Source: Zingiber officinale
Taxonomy: Eukaryota; Streptophyta; Magnoliopsida; Zingiberales; Zingiberaceae
Direction of reading: 5' to 3'
NCBI RefSeq assembly: GCF_018446385.1
Contig: NC_055998.1
Location: 68,442,744-68,506,743 of the forward strand
Length of the DNA stretch: 64,000 bases
Part shown: positions 34,446 to 44,084 of the stretch, piece by piece
Numbering within the stretch: position 1 is the stretch's first letter
Layout of the letters: the number at the start of each line of letters is the position of its first letter
Translations under genes and position numbers: made by a program
Notes under the pieces: model-generated
Databases searched by the model: none
What the model was told of the DNA's origin: nothing
What the model saw: the letters and a program-made list of their open reading frames with translations, nothing else

Positions 34446-35010
34446 ATCTCCCACTTATACTAAAAGACTATGTTGTCATATACCCTGCCATACATATGAT
34501 TCTCAACCCCTCAACATGTCCATCAAAAGCTCTTGCCTTTAAGGCCTTAGTGAAAGGATCTGTCAGGTTATCTGCTGATGCAATCTTGGCGACAACGACT
34601 TCTCCTCACTTTACGATGTCTCGTATCAGGTGGTACTTGCGCTCAATGTGTTTACTCCCCTTATGGGCTCGTGGTTCCTTCGAGTTTGCTACTGCACCAC
34701 TATTATCACAATAAATTATGATGATTTGGGGCAAACCGGGAATCACATCTAAGTCCATCAAGAAGTTCCTGAGTCATACAGCTTCTTTGGCTGCCTCGGA
34801 GGCTGCCACATACTCAGCTTCCATGGTTGAGTCTGAAATGCATTTCTGCTTAACACTCCTCCATGCAATGGCTCCACCTCCTAAAGTAAACACATAGCCT
34901 GATGTAGACTTACTATTGTCCTATATGATTGGAAGTTAGAATCTGTGTAACCCACAGGGAGGAAATCATCTGCTTGGTATACCAGCATATAGTCTCTAGT
35001 CCTTCTCAGG

Positions 35011-37638
35011 TGTCCAGAATGTGCGTCCTTAGTAGATGCATACTACATCTCTAAGGACTTTGAGATAAGTACTTTAGAAAATCTGTTTTCTACATTCGAA
35101 CTTCACGAGTCTCGAATTGCAGAGCATAAACAAGTAGAGAAGCCAAATCTCAATATTGTCCTACAAGCCAAAAAGGATGATCCCGACTCTGAAGCGTCGA
35201 TCAATGAAATTGAAGCGGTGTTATTGGTAAGGAAGTTAAATAAATTTATTAAAACTAATAAATTTAGATTGCAGTCAAGGAAACAGCAACGTAACAAAAG
35301 GATGGTCCGATGCTACAACTGCAACGAAAAAAGGCACATTAAGGACGACTGATCGAAACTAAAGAAAAGGGATAAAGAGAAGTCTCAAAGGCCGACGTCC
35401 TCGAAGCGCAAGAGTCTGAAGGCTACATGGGATGAATCGTCATCCTCGGAATCAGAAGTCGAAGCATTCTCGGGATTAGCACTGATGGCCAACCATCTTT
35501 TTGAAGAACTAGCTCAGAGATGAGCATAGATGAAGGGGAAGGATCATCAGAAGAAGAAAGCTATGATGAAGGGGGAGCATCAGATATAGAGGTAAGTGAG
35601 GTACGTAATCTGACTCCCAAGCAGTCCTTTCAATTCATAAAAGTTCTCACTAAAGACTTAGTTAAATTAGAAAAGGAGAATAATGAGAATGAGTTGAAGT
35701 TAAACTTAGCAAAAGCATGCCCACTAGAAATGTACAATAAGTTAAAATTAGAGAATGAGAAATTGAAAAATGAAATTGAAAAATTAAAAAATGATTATGC
35801 ATGCTTAAATAAATTTCCAAAATCAAAACTCAAGTAATATGAAAAATTAAATTGGTACATTAGAAAACATAAAGGACAACTTAGGAAAGTTCTCAAAAGT
35901 TATGCACCCTCTAAGTTCTTGATTAATCCAATAGGAAGGAATCTTTACTGGGTTCCAAAATCTTCTCTAGATTATTTTTTTTAATTAAAGCTTTCAGCGA
36001 GAAAATTAAACGTTAAAATTTCTTTATGAGGCTTTGTCTAAGGAAGTGGTTGTTGCTCCAATAACCAAGAAGGCCTAGTGCCTCGCCACGACCTAGAAGC
36101 CAAAATATTGAAATAAAATATTTAATTAACTTTCTGATAAAGCATTAAAATTAAAATTAAATAATGCTTTAAAAAGTTTTTTCAAACATTTTGTTAAAAA
36201 AAACTTCACAAATGTTTCATGCATAAAATTTTTACTTAAAAAAAATTCTAAAATAATTTTTTTTTGCCTAAGTTAAAATTTCTTCTGAAATTAGAAATTT
36301 TTGTTTAATTTTTTTCAGAAAATTATCTTACCTAAGTTTCTCTTAGAAAATTTTTCAAAAGAGTTAAATTTGTTTAAAAATTGCCTAAGTTAAAAAAATT
36401 TCTAAGTTATTTTAATTTTAAATTTTTTTAAAAATTTTTTTTTTATTTTTTTTTTTAAATTTTTAAAAAACTTGAACCTTCAACTTGAAAATTATGACCC
36501 TATTTTTTTTTGCTGTAATCCAAGGGGGAGAGAGAGGAACAAGTTTAGGGAGAGTTAAAAATTAAAAATCTTAATGTTGCAAATTCTTTTATTGCAACAT
36601 TTTTACTTAAAATGTTAGTTTAGTAATTTCTTTAAATTAATACTTGTCTATTATTTCCCCTAACTTGAACTTGGGTTGATGCACATCAAAAAGGAGGAGA
36701 TTGTTGGACCCCCGTAGTTATTTTGATGTGATCAACCAAGTTAGGTTATGTCCTGTTTGTTATTTGATCCCTGTATTTAAGTGTGCAGGAGCTTAGGAGC
36801 GTAGGAAGTCGAGCGAAAGACGCAACTAGCGAGAAGGATGACACGGGAAGGCGGCCGACGGGCTCGGTGCGTCCGAAGGACGAGAGAGCTGAAGAAGAGT
36901 ACACCTATGGACGAGAAGAACGTGTGCGGCGTTTGAGGGACAAGAAGTCGAGTTGGAAGCCTGCTCGAGGAGAAAGCCGAAAATTAGGTTCGGGTGAGCC
37001 CTATTTCGGTTAGCCGCAATCACCCATGCATTCGGAGCCTCAGAAGAAGAAAACAAGTCAAAAGGAGCTGGAAACGCTAGTTGGAGGTGCCTTCAACGAA
37101 TTGCTGAAGGCGCCTACGCTGACTGCAAGCTTGGAGGCGCCTTCATTGCCTTGAAGGCGCCTTCAACCATGTCTGAGGCACCTTCAAGGCCATTGAAGGC
37201 GCCTTCAACCTGGCCAAAGTGGTCGTTTGTAATCAGATAGAGTTTTATCCGGTCAAACCCCTTGGAGGTGCCCTCAACCCCTTTGGAGGCGCTCTCAAGA
37301 CTCGAGATAGAGTTTCCAGGAGCTATATAAAGGCCCCTGGAGCTAGGAAAGTAATCATTCAATTCTGTATCAATTTCCTAGCAACTGTTTGAGCTTCTAG
37401 TGTGTAAAATGCTTCTCCGTCTTCAGAGAAGGAGACTTTTGTAGTGCGCTTTTTCAACCGCCTTGGATTAATAACCTTCTTGGTTGTAACCAAGTCAAAA
37501 CGCTGAGTCTTCTTTCTTTTCTATTATTCTGTCTTATTTTATTGTTGCTATTATTTTTGAATTGAAAGTTTTTGAGGAGGGTATTTTCATTTACAGGCAA
37601 GTCACCCCTCCTCTCTTGCCGGCCCTACTGCACCAACA
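35011..37638 (+). mobile_element. Gag-only copia-like element, plus strand (left end missing)
   Basis: It starts inside gag (SLVDAYYISKDFEISTLENL, then the knuckle CYNCNEKRHIKDD near 35311-35350), continues with an acidic and coiled-coil stretch (35520-35837), then about 860 AT-rich non-coding bases, a purine tract (36688-36701) and an LTR (36702-37638, tgttggaccc to caccaaca). The gag and the non-coding part are inverted relatives of those in the element at 37757-42077. No pol is present between gag and the LTR. Confidence 0.75.
36702..37638 (+). repeat. 3' LTR of the plus-strand gag-only element
   Basis: A 937-base LTR with TG/CA ends. The first 100 bases are clearly related to the LTR of the element at 37757-42077 read in reverse (gtgtgcaggagcttaggag is shared). 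It contains repeated ggaggcgccttcaa words (37085-37300). Confidence 0.8.
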
Positions 37639-37756
37639 CATACGATCTAGAGGATTCCTCTACAAGATCCATAAGTATCACAAACATCCAATCGAGCATG
37701 GTAATTAAATCTAAACACAACAATCCACACAAGATCAAATAAATAAAAAACATAAC

Positions 37757-38788
37757 TGTTGGACCGCTGGGTTGGCTAGAAGGGGGGTTGAATACCCTGC
37801 AAAAAAAACACAACCACAACCCTTCTCGATGTTTTAACAGAACACTTGCATAAATTATAACTTTAACAGAAAAACAGAAAAGATGAGGCATGCCGGGATT
37901 TACTTGGTTACAACCGGGGAGGTTGTTAATCCAAGGAGAATGTAGCACTAAATACTCCTTTAGGGGGAGAAGCCTCGTACAACGTTGAAGCGCAAAACAA
38001 AGAAGCTAATCTAGAAATTGAGCATACAAGTGTTGGAAGTGAATTGCTTGGAATGATTAAAAGCTTCTGGACCAAAGTTGTATTTATAGCTTTGGTCGAG
38101 GCGCCCCGAAGGGATTCCGGGCTCCCGGGGGGATAAAACTTTATCCCCCAACGTTCAAATCGTGATTGATGCGATCCTGGTCAAAGTTCAGGTCCGGGCG
38201 CTCAAAAGCATTCCGGGCGCCCCAGACTGTTCCGAGCGCCCCGGACAGTTCCGGGCGCCCCGGCTAGAAAAGTCAACCTCGTTGACTTTTTCAGCCCGGG
38301 TCTTCTACTCCGGCTCCATTCGCCTCAGACCGAGTCTTCCTCTTGCTTGGATGATCTCTGCCATCCGGAATAGGGTTCACCTGAACCCAACTTCTGGTCT
38401 TCTCGAGCAGACTTCCGCTCGGGCTTCTTGTCCCTCGGAATCGCCGCGTGCTTCCTTCTCGTTCGCCAGCGTACTCATCTACAGTCTTCATCCCTCGGTC
38501 GCACCCTGTGCCGACCTTCTCGCTAGCTGCATCTCTTGCTCCTCGAGCAGTCTTCCGCTCCGGCTTCTCGTCCCTCGGAACCACTGTACGCTTCCTTCTC
38601 GTCCGCCGGTGTATTCTTCCGCAGCGCCTCGTCCCTCGGACGCACCGCCTACCATCCTTATCACTAGCTGTGTCTTCCGCTCGACTACCTGTGCTCCTAA
38701 GCTCCTGCACACTTAGACACAAGGTTAAAAACACACAGGACCTAACTTAACTTGTTGATCACACCAAAACAACCTTGGGGTTCCAACA
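37757..38788 (-). repeat. 3' LTR of the gag-only element
   Basis: It contains short direct repeats of gggcgccccgga/cggactgttccg (38195-38275). The purine tract follows it on the right. Open frames on both strands here are chance frames in GC-rich LTR sequence. Confidence 0.88.
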
Positions 38789-39928
38789 ATCTCCCCTTTT
38801 TAATGTGAGCAACCCAAGTTAAGCTAGGGTAAATAGACATAAAAAATAAACTAACTAATTTTTGTAATAAAGTGTAAAAAGATAGAAAATTTAAATTTTG
38901 GTCTACCTCCCCCTAGACTTATACTTTTCCTTCTCCCCCTTTGATCACATAAAAAAATGGGGTTCCGAAAAAAATCTAAGGGTTAAAAAAAATTTCTAAC
39001 TTTCTTAACAAAAATTCTAAGTTGAATAAATTCTAAGTTAGAGAATTTGCAATAATTTTCAGCAAAAAATATTCTAAATTAAACAATTTCTAAGTAAGAC
39101 TTTAGGTAAGAAAATTTTCTAAGGAAAAACTCTAAGTATAAAAAAAATTTCTAAGTAAATCTTTAAGTAAGAGAATTTAAAAAAATCCTGACTTAGGAAA
39201 TTTTGCAAAAATATTTTTGAAAATTTTTCTAAGTAAAGATTTTAAGCAGACATTTCTAATTTAAGAAAAACTTTTAACTTTTAAGTAAAAATTTTATGCA
39301 AAAAAAATTCTAAGTAAAAAAAAATTAAAAAAAAATGTTTAAAAGACTTTTTAAAGCATTATTAAAATTTCCACCTTAATGCTTTATCAGAAAGTTAATT
39401 AAATATTTTATTTCAGTATTTTGGCTTCGAGGTCGTAGCGAGGCACTAGGCCTTCTTAGTTATTGGAGCAACAATCACTTCCTTAGACAAAGCCTCATAA
39501 AGAAATTTTAATGTCTAATTTTCTCACTGAAAGCTTTAAATCTAATTAATTCAAGTTCAAGTCAGGCAAGACTTTGAAACCCAATATAAGTTCCAGCCAA
39601 CTGGATTAACTAAAAATTTCTTAGGGGCATACCTTTTTGAAATATTCCTGTGCCTGGTGATATCTAAAATATCAATTTAAATTCTTAAATCTTCTAAAAT
39701 TTGTATTAGATGAGTATGCACGGTTTTTCAAGTTTTCTACTTGAATTTTTAGATTACATTTTCATATTTCAATTTTTCATTTTCTAATTTTGATTTGTCT
39801 AAATCTTCTAGAGAGCAAGATTTAGCTAGTGTTACTTTTAAATTTTTATTTTCTTTTTCTAATTTGCAGCAATATTTTGTTAACAATTTAACGAATTTAA
39901 AGAGTTTATCGGGAGGAAGAAATCGTAC

Positions 39929-40855
39929 TTAACTTATCTTGTCGATCTTGTTATTCGTGTCTCCCCCTGAACTGCTGCTTTCTTCTGACGTAACTCCCCC
40001 TTCATCGATGCTCTCGATGCTTATTTTAGAAGAGCTTGAATGGCAGTCGTCGTCTTGATGACTCGCCATTAATGCGAGCCCGGAGAACGCCTCGACTTCT
40101 GATTCGGACGACGTATCGTCCCACGTCGCCTTTAGGACCTTGCGCTTTTGGATAGGCTTCTTACCTTTATCCTTGTCCTTGTTCTTTAGCTTGGGGCAGT
40201 TGTCCTTGATGTGCCCTTGTTCATCGCAGTGGTAGCAGCGGATCATCCTTTTCTTTTTACCCTGCGGATGGTTAGAGGTTCTAGACTTACAAAGTTTTTT
40301 AAACCGTCTTACCATCATTATCATTTCCTTGTCATCGAGAGAAGACTCTGACTCGGCTTCATCTCTCGATGCTTTGAGGGTGACGTTGTGTTTGGGCTCC
40401 TTCAAACCTGCACATCTTGATTCATGCGCTTCAAATGTCGAGAATAATTCTTCTAATGTAATTTTTTCTAAATCTTTTGAAATATACACGGCATCTACTA
40501 GTGATGCCCATTTTGAATTTCTCGAAAAAAAATTTAATGCATACCTTAGCGAATCTCTGTTACTTACCTTTTCTCCGAGATTTGTTAGTCCGGTGATGAT
40601 TTCTTTAATTCTTGAGTGCCGATGCGCAACTGTCTCGTCTTCCCCAAGTCGCAGGCTGGTGAGCTGATTACGAAGTAGATCCCGTCTAGCGAGCTTGTCT
40701 TTGGGCGTTCCTTCATGCAGCTCAAGGAACTTCTCCCAAAGTTCCTTTGTCGAGTCGTAGTTCCCGATCCGGTTGACTTCTTGTGGCGGAAGAACGCTTA
40801 GCAGATGGTACTCTGCTTTGTCGTTCGCCACATAGTCGGCCTGCTCCTTTTTCAT
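39929..40855 (-). CDS. Gag protein of the gag-only element
   Basis: A 308-residue frame has a retrotransposon gag domain of the UBN2/copia type in the first 150 residues (STKELWEKFLELHEG, RRDLLRNQLTSLRLGEDETV, LTNLGEKVSNRDSLRYAL, ITLEELFSTFEAHESRC). A zinc knuckle CYHCDEQGHIKDNCP lies near residue 215, and an acidic Ser-rich tail follows. The tail style and the long coiled/AT-rich sequence downstream resemble SIRE/Maximus copia gag. It would package RNA into particles. The frame is open over this length. Confidence 0.85.
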   Translation of the reverse strand: MKKEQADYVANDKAEYHLLSVLPPQEVNRIGNYDSTKELWEKFLELHEGTPKDKLARRDLLRNQLTSLRLGEDETVAHRHSRIKEIITGLTNLGEKVSNRDSLRYALNFFSRNSKWASLVDAVYISKDLEKITLEELFSTFEAHESRCAGLKEPKHNVTLKASRDEAESESSLDDKEMIMMVRRFKKLCKSRTSNHPQGKKKRMIRCYHCDEQGHIKDNCPKLKNKDKDKGKKPIQKRKVLKATWDDTSSESEVEAFSGLALMASHQDDDCHSSSSKISIESIDEGGVTSEESSSSGGDTNNKIDKIS

Positions 40856-41047
40856 CCATTGATATTTTTATTTGCCCTCTGGAGCTACAAAACCAAATTC
40901 CATTATTAGAATTAACTCAAAATCTATTGTAAAAAATACCTGCATTCGCTTTTTCCAGGTAGCGAAATCCCCTTCGAACTTCGACGGGTAGATGCTCGGT
41001 CCGGCTATCATCTTTGCTTCGATTGGAGGTTAGTCCTCCTGAAGCGC

Positions 41048-41064
41048 CTTGGCTCTGATACCAC
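41048..41064 (-). other. Primer-binding site of the gag-only element, initiator tRNA-Met type
   Basis: The minus strand carries TGGTATCAGAGCCAAGG immediately after the 5' LTR, a textbook match. Confidence 0.85.
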
Positions 41065-41065
41065 T

Positions 41066-42077
41066 TGTTGGACCACTGGGTCGGCTAGAAGAAGGGGGGG
41101 GTTGAATAGCCTGCAAACAAAAACACAACCATAACCCTTCTCGATCTTTTAACAGAACACTTGCATAAATTATAACTTAAACAGAAAAGACGAGACACGC
41201 CGGGATTTACTTGGTTACAACCGGGGAGGTTGTTAATCCAAGGAGAATGTAGCACTAAATACTCCTTTAGGCGGAGAAGTCTTGTACAACGTTGAAGCGC
41301 AAAACAGAGAAGCTAATCAAGAAATTGAGTGTACAAGTGTTGAAAGTGAATTGCTTGGAATGATTAAAAGCTTCTGGACCAAGGCAGTATTTATAGCCTT
41401 GGTCGGGGAGCCATGGGGGGGATAAAACTTTATCCCCCAATGTTCAGATCACGATTGATGTGATCCTGGTCAAAGTTCAGGTCCGGGCGTCCCGGACTGG
41501 TCTGGGTGCCCCAGACTGTTCCGGGTGCCCCGGACTGGTCCGGGCGCCCCGGCTGGGAAAGTCAACCCCGTTGACTTTTTCAACCCAGGTCTTCTGCTCC
41601 GGCTCCGTTCGCCTCAGACCGAGTCTTCCGCTTGCTTGGGTGATCTCTGCCATCCGAAATAGGGCTCACCCGAACCCAACTTCCGGTCTTCTCGAGCAGG
41701 CTTCTGCTTAGGCTTCTTGTCCCTTGGAATCGCCACGTGCTTCCTTCTCGTCCGCCAGCATACTCATCCGCAGTCTTCGTCCCTCGGTCGCACCTCGTGT
41801 CGACCTTCTCGCTAGCTGCGTCTCTTGCTCCTCGAGCAGTCTTCCGCTCCGGCTTCTCGTCCCTCGGAACCACCGCACGCTTCCTTCTCATCAACCAGTG
41901 TATTCTTCCGCAGCGCCTCGTCCCTCGGACGCACCGCGTGTCATCCTTCTCGCTAGCAGCGTCTTCCGCTCGACTACCTGTGCTCCTAAGCTCCTGCACA
42001 CTTAGATACAAGGTTAAAAACACACAGGACCTAACTTAACTTGTTGATCACACCAAAACAACCTTGGGGTTCCAACA
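41066..42077 (-). repeat. 5' LTR of the gag-only element
   Basis: The partner of 37757-38788. The following ATAAC is the target duplication, after which the Athila LTR resumes. Confidence 0.88.
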
Positions 42078-42439
42078 ATAACAACATCATTGAGATAGGA
42101 AATTGGTATATCCATGAGATTCTTACATCAAACCACACCACAAATACTCCCTTAGTCCTAGAATAATGAATCTACTCCATAATATAAAGATAGAGATCCG
42201 AAGATAAAGAGATCACAAGCATTTCAATCCAACTCAAGAAAAGAGAATATAATGCTTATCTAGCGACGATGAGTGATCTTCAGAACCAATCCCTAGCTTC
42301 TGGAGTTGAATCGGAGATGGAAATAGCTTAGGAATATTAGATCAAGGCTGGAGAAGGTGAAGAATGACCCCAAACTTGATCTCCCCAAAAGGGAGAGCCT
42401 TCCTCCTCTTGAAAGAGGAAGAAGCTCTTTATATAGGGC

Positions 42440-42890
42440 AGGGCACGGGCACCACACGGCCCGTGCCACGGTCGTGTTGCACACACAGCCCCGGCTATTT
42501 TGCTCTCGGCCAAGGTCACACGGCCGGGTGGCCTTCACACGGCCGTGTACTATTCTTTCTCTAGTTTGCTCACACGGTCGTGTGGTTCACACGGTCGTGC
42601 CAATCTCGGCCTCTGGATCTCTTGCACGATCATGTGGCACACACGGCCTGGCCTTGCCTCTTCTCTAGAAATGCTACACGGCTGTGTAGAGATGTTACTT
42701 GGGATGTGTAGTTCTACACGGCCCTATTTTGGCATGCTTGCTGAGGTGACACGGTCGTGTCGATCTACACAGCTGTGTCATTCTCCTTCTCTGGTGAAGC
42801 TACACGGCCTGCCTGCTCCACACGGCCAAGATCATTTTCCTCCCTGCTCCTTTAGCATAGTCGTGTGGCTCACATGGCCAATGTCATTTT
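42440..42890. repeat. Second LTR copy of the palindrome cluster
   Basis: It corresponds to 700-1145, with the same words (cacacggccgtgt, cacacggtcgtgtgg) and scattered differences. Confidence 0.75.
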
Positions 42891-43106
42891 CCTTTGGTTG
42901 TTGCTTATATCGACCATGAACATCATTTCTTCTCCAAATTCGACTCTTGTAAACAGAAAATACACAAGAGCAGATCTCCGAATAAAGAAAAGTATTTATG
43001 CTGAAAGTAAGACAGAGAGTATAAAAGTGCATGGATAAAGCATGCATAAAATATGTAAATGTGCGTCAAAACATGCTAAACAGGTATATATAATCTACAC
43101 ACATCA

Positions 43107-44084
43107 GGGACCTCACCGGATTCCATTTTAATTTTTTTAATTATTTACTTTATCATCCCTAATTTTTTAAGTCAAATTTTCTTATCACCCCGGGGTTAAA
43201 TTCTACCATCAGTCACTATTAGCCTGGGTTCTTTTTTTAGCCCTAATAGAGTTCAATTTCTAGCTCTACCATTGACCAACTTCCCCGACTAGATACATGC
43301 AGATAAATTACAGGGGTATTTTGCCCTAGCTCAATGGTGTGTGTGTGTAGTGATGTGTTGCCCACCCAGTACGCGACAGAGTGCGCCTCACCATGTGGCA
43401 GGTGCCCCCACGTGGGTGACTCACTCTTAGTCACGAACGACATCACGTATACGAGATGGGCAACATATCACCCATGTGTATATATATACACATTTGGTTT
43501 GTAGAATATATTGTGATAAGTAGATAATAAAAGAGGTTAATATTTGCCCCGGGTAATGGTATAGTGACATGACATCTTCATAATTTCTCAAGCAATACTA
43601 TAGTAACATGACATCTTCTCAGTTTCTCAAACATCTAATAATCAAATCTCAACTTCAATAAATTAACAAATGAATTTTCTTTAACATGCAATTAACTTAA
43701 AAATGTTGATGGATAGACCACCAACTACTACCACCATCAGTTGACCTAAGAACGCTAGACTATTACTATCCTATAATAGTTTTACAAAATTTAAGCCTGT
43801 TTAAATTGATCGATCAATCTAATCTTAATCTAATGCATCTAATTCACACAACCAACCTGTCGATCTGATTCCAATATGGCAACCAACACTTCTAGATGGA
43901 GTATATAGAGCTTTTGACTATGTACTACATGGCGGCACAAAAACCATAAAATATGAAGAAATTTGGTCAAAATTTTAAAATCCACTGAATTAACTAAAGT
44001 AAATGGTAACCAATTTATTATCACGTCAGTAATCACACCTAACATGAGGACACTTTGATACATTTATATACATCTGTCAAATAA
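43107..44084. other. Intergenic region between the retrotransposon stack and POLK
   Basis: Just outside the Athila LTR there is AT-rich sequence with no recognised gene. It holds a 120-base inverted repeat (43351-43470) with arms tgatgtgttgccca and tgggcaacatatca, next to a (gt)n tract. The 3' UTR of the POLK gene should lie at its right end. Confidence 0.6.

Larger units (their letters stand above)
26142..35010 (-). mobile_element. Ty1/copia retrotransposon in tandem arrangement (LTR, internal, LTR, partial internal)
   Basis: On the minus strand, a full internal region (26938-32057) lies between a partial 3' LTR (26142-26937) and a full LTR (32058-34445). After that LTR the internal sequence begins again (34446-35010): it repeats 26938-27500 almost base for base, including the tract that primes plus-strand synthesis. 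Two neighbouring copies thus share one LTR, the known product of recombination between or within LTRs. Parts: gag with C-x2-C-x4-H-x4-C knuckle, protease, integrase, RT, RNase H in copia order. It is broken, with several breaks. The right end joins an unrelated plus-strand element at 35010. Confidence 0.85.
37757..42077 (-). mobile_element. Gag-only LTR retrotransposon (TR-GAG type, SIRE-like copia gag)
   Basis: This 4321-base element has target duplication ATAAC at 37752-37756 and 42078-42082. LTRs are 37757-38788 (1032 bases, 3') and 41066-42077 (1012 bases, 5'), both TGTTGG to CCAACA. The initiator Met primer site (TGGTATCAGAGCCAAGG on the minus strand, 41048-41064) and the purine tract (AAAAGGGGAGAT, 38789-38802) are in place. 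The only coding region is gag (39929-40855 and its start upstream). There is no protease, integrase, RT or RNase H, and no room for them. Such elements are known as terminal-repeat retrotransposons with gag and must be moved by an autonomous partner. Structurally it looks whole. The LTRs differ by about a twentieth by eye. Confidence 0.88.
1..43106 (-). mobile_element. Athila-like Ty3/gypsy retrotransposon, nested host of the other elements (left end outside window)
   Basis: This is one minus-strand element. Its two LTRs can be matched to each other: 1-1377 matches 25931-26141 plus 37639-37751 plus 42083-43106. The minus-strand LTR start TGATGTG is next to a purine tract at 1378-1390, so the left copy is the 3' LTR. 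A site complementary to the tRNA-Asp 3' end (25579-25596) marks the 5' LTR on the right. The internal region holds gag and a retroviral-type aspartic protease (22977-25436) and, further on, ORFs resembling the Athila ORF-1 family (3012-5622). I do not recognise an RT or integrase of this lineage. By eye the LTRs differ at several percent of positions, which suggests an insertion some million years old. It is broken, with many breaks, and carries at least four later insertions. Confidence 0.8.
25620..43106 (-). repeat. Athila-like 5' LTR, split by nested insertions
   Basis: The LTR pieces are 25620-26141, 37639-37756 and 42078-43106, about 1.67 kb together. It starts tgtatgg on the plus strand and ends cacacatca at 43106. 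The middle matches 236-345 and the right part matches 345-1377 of the left LTR. Confidence 0.8.

Noticed and set aside
38162-38750. Long open frames on both strands, repeated at 41580-42039
   Set aside because: They lie wholly in the LTRs of the gag-only element in GC-rich sequence, overlap in several frames and have no domain.
43545-43760. A second full SINE copy
   Set aside because: Only the head region resembles 49177-49250 and it is strongly diverged, so I did not list it as a feature.
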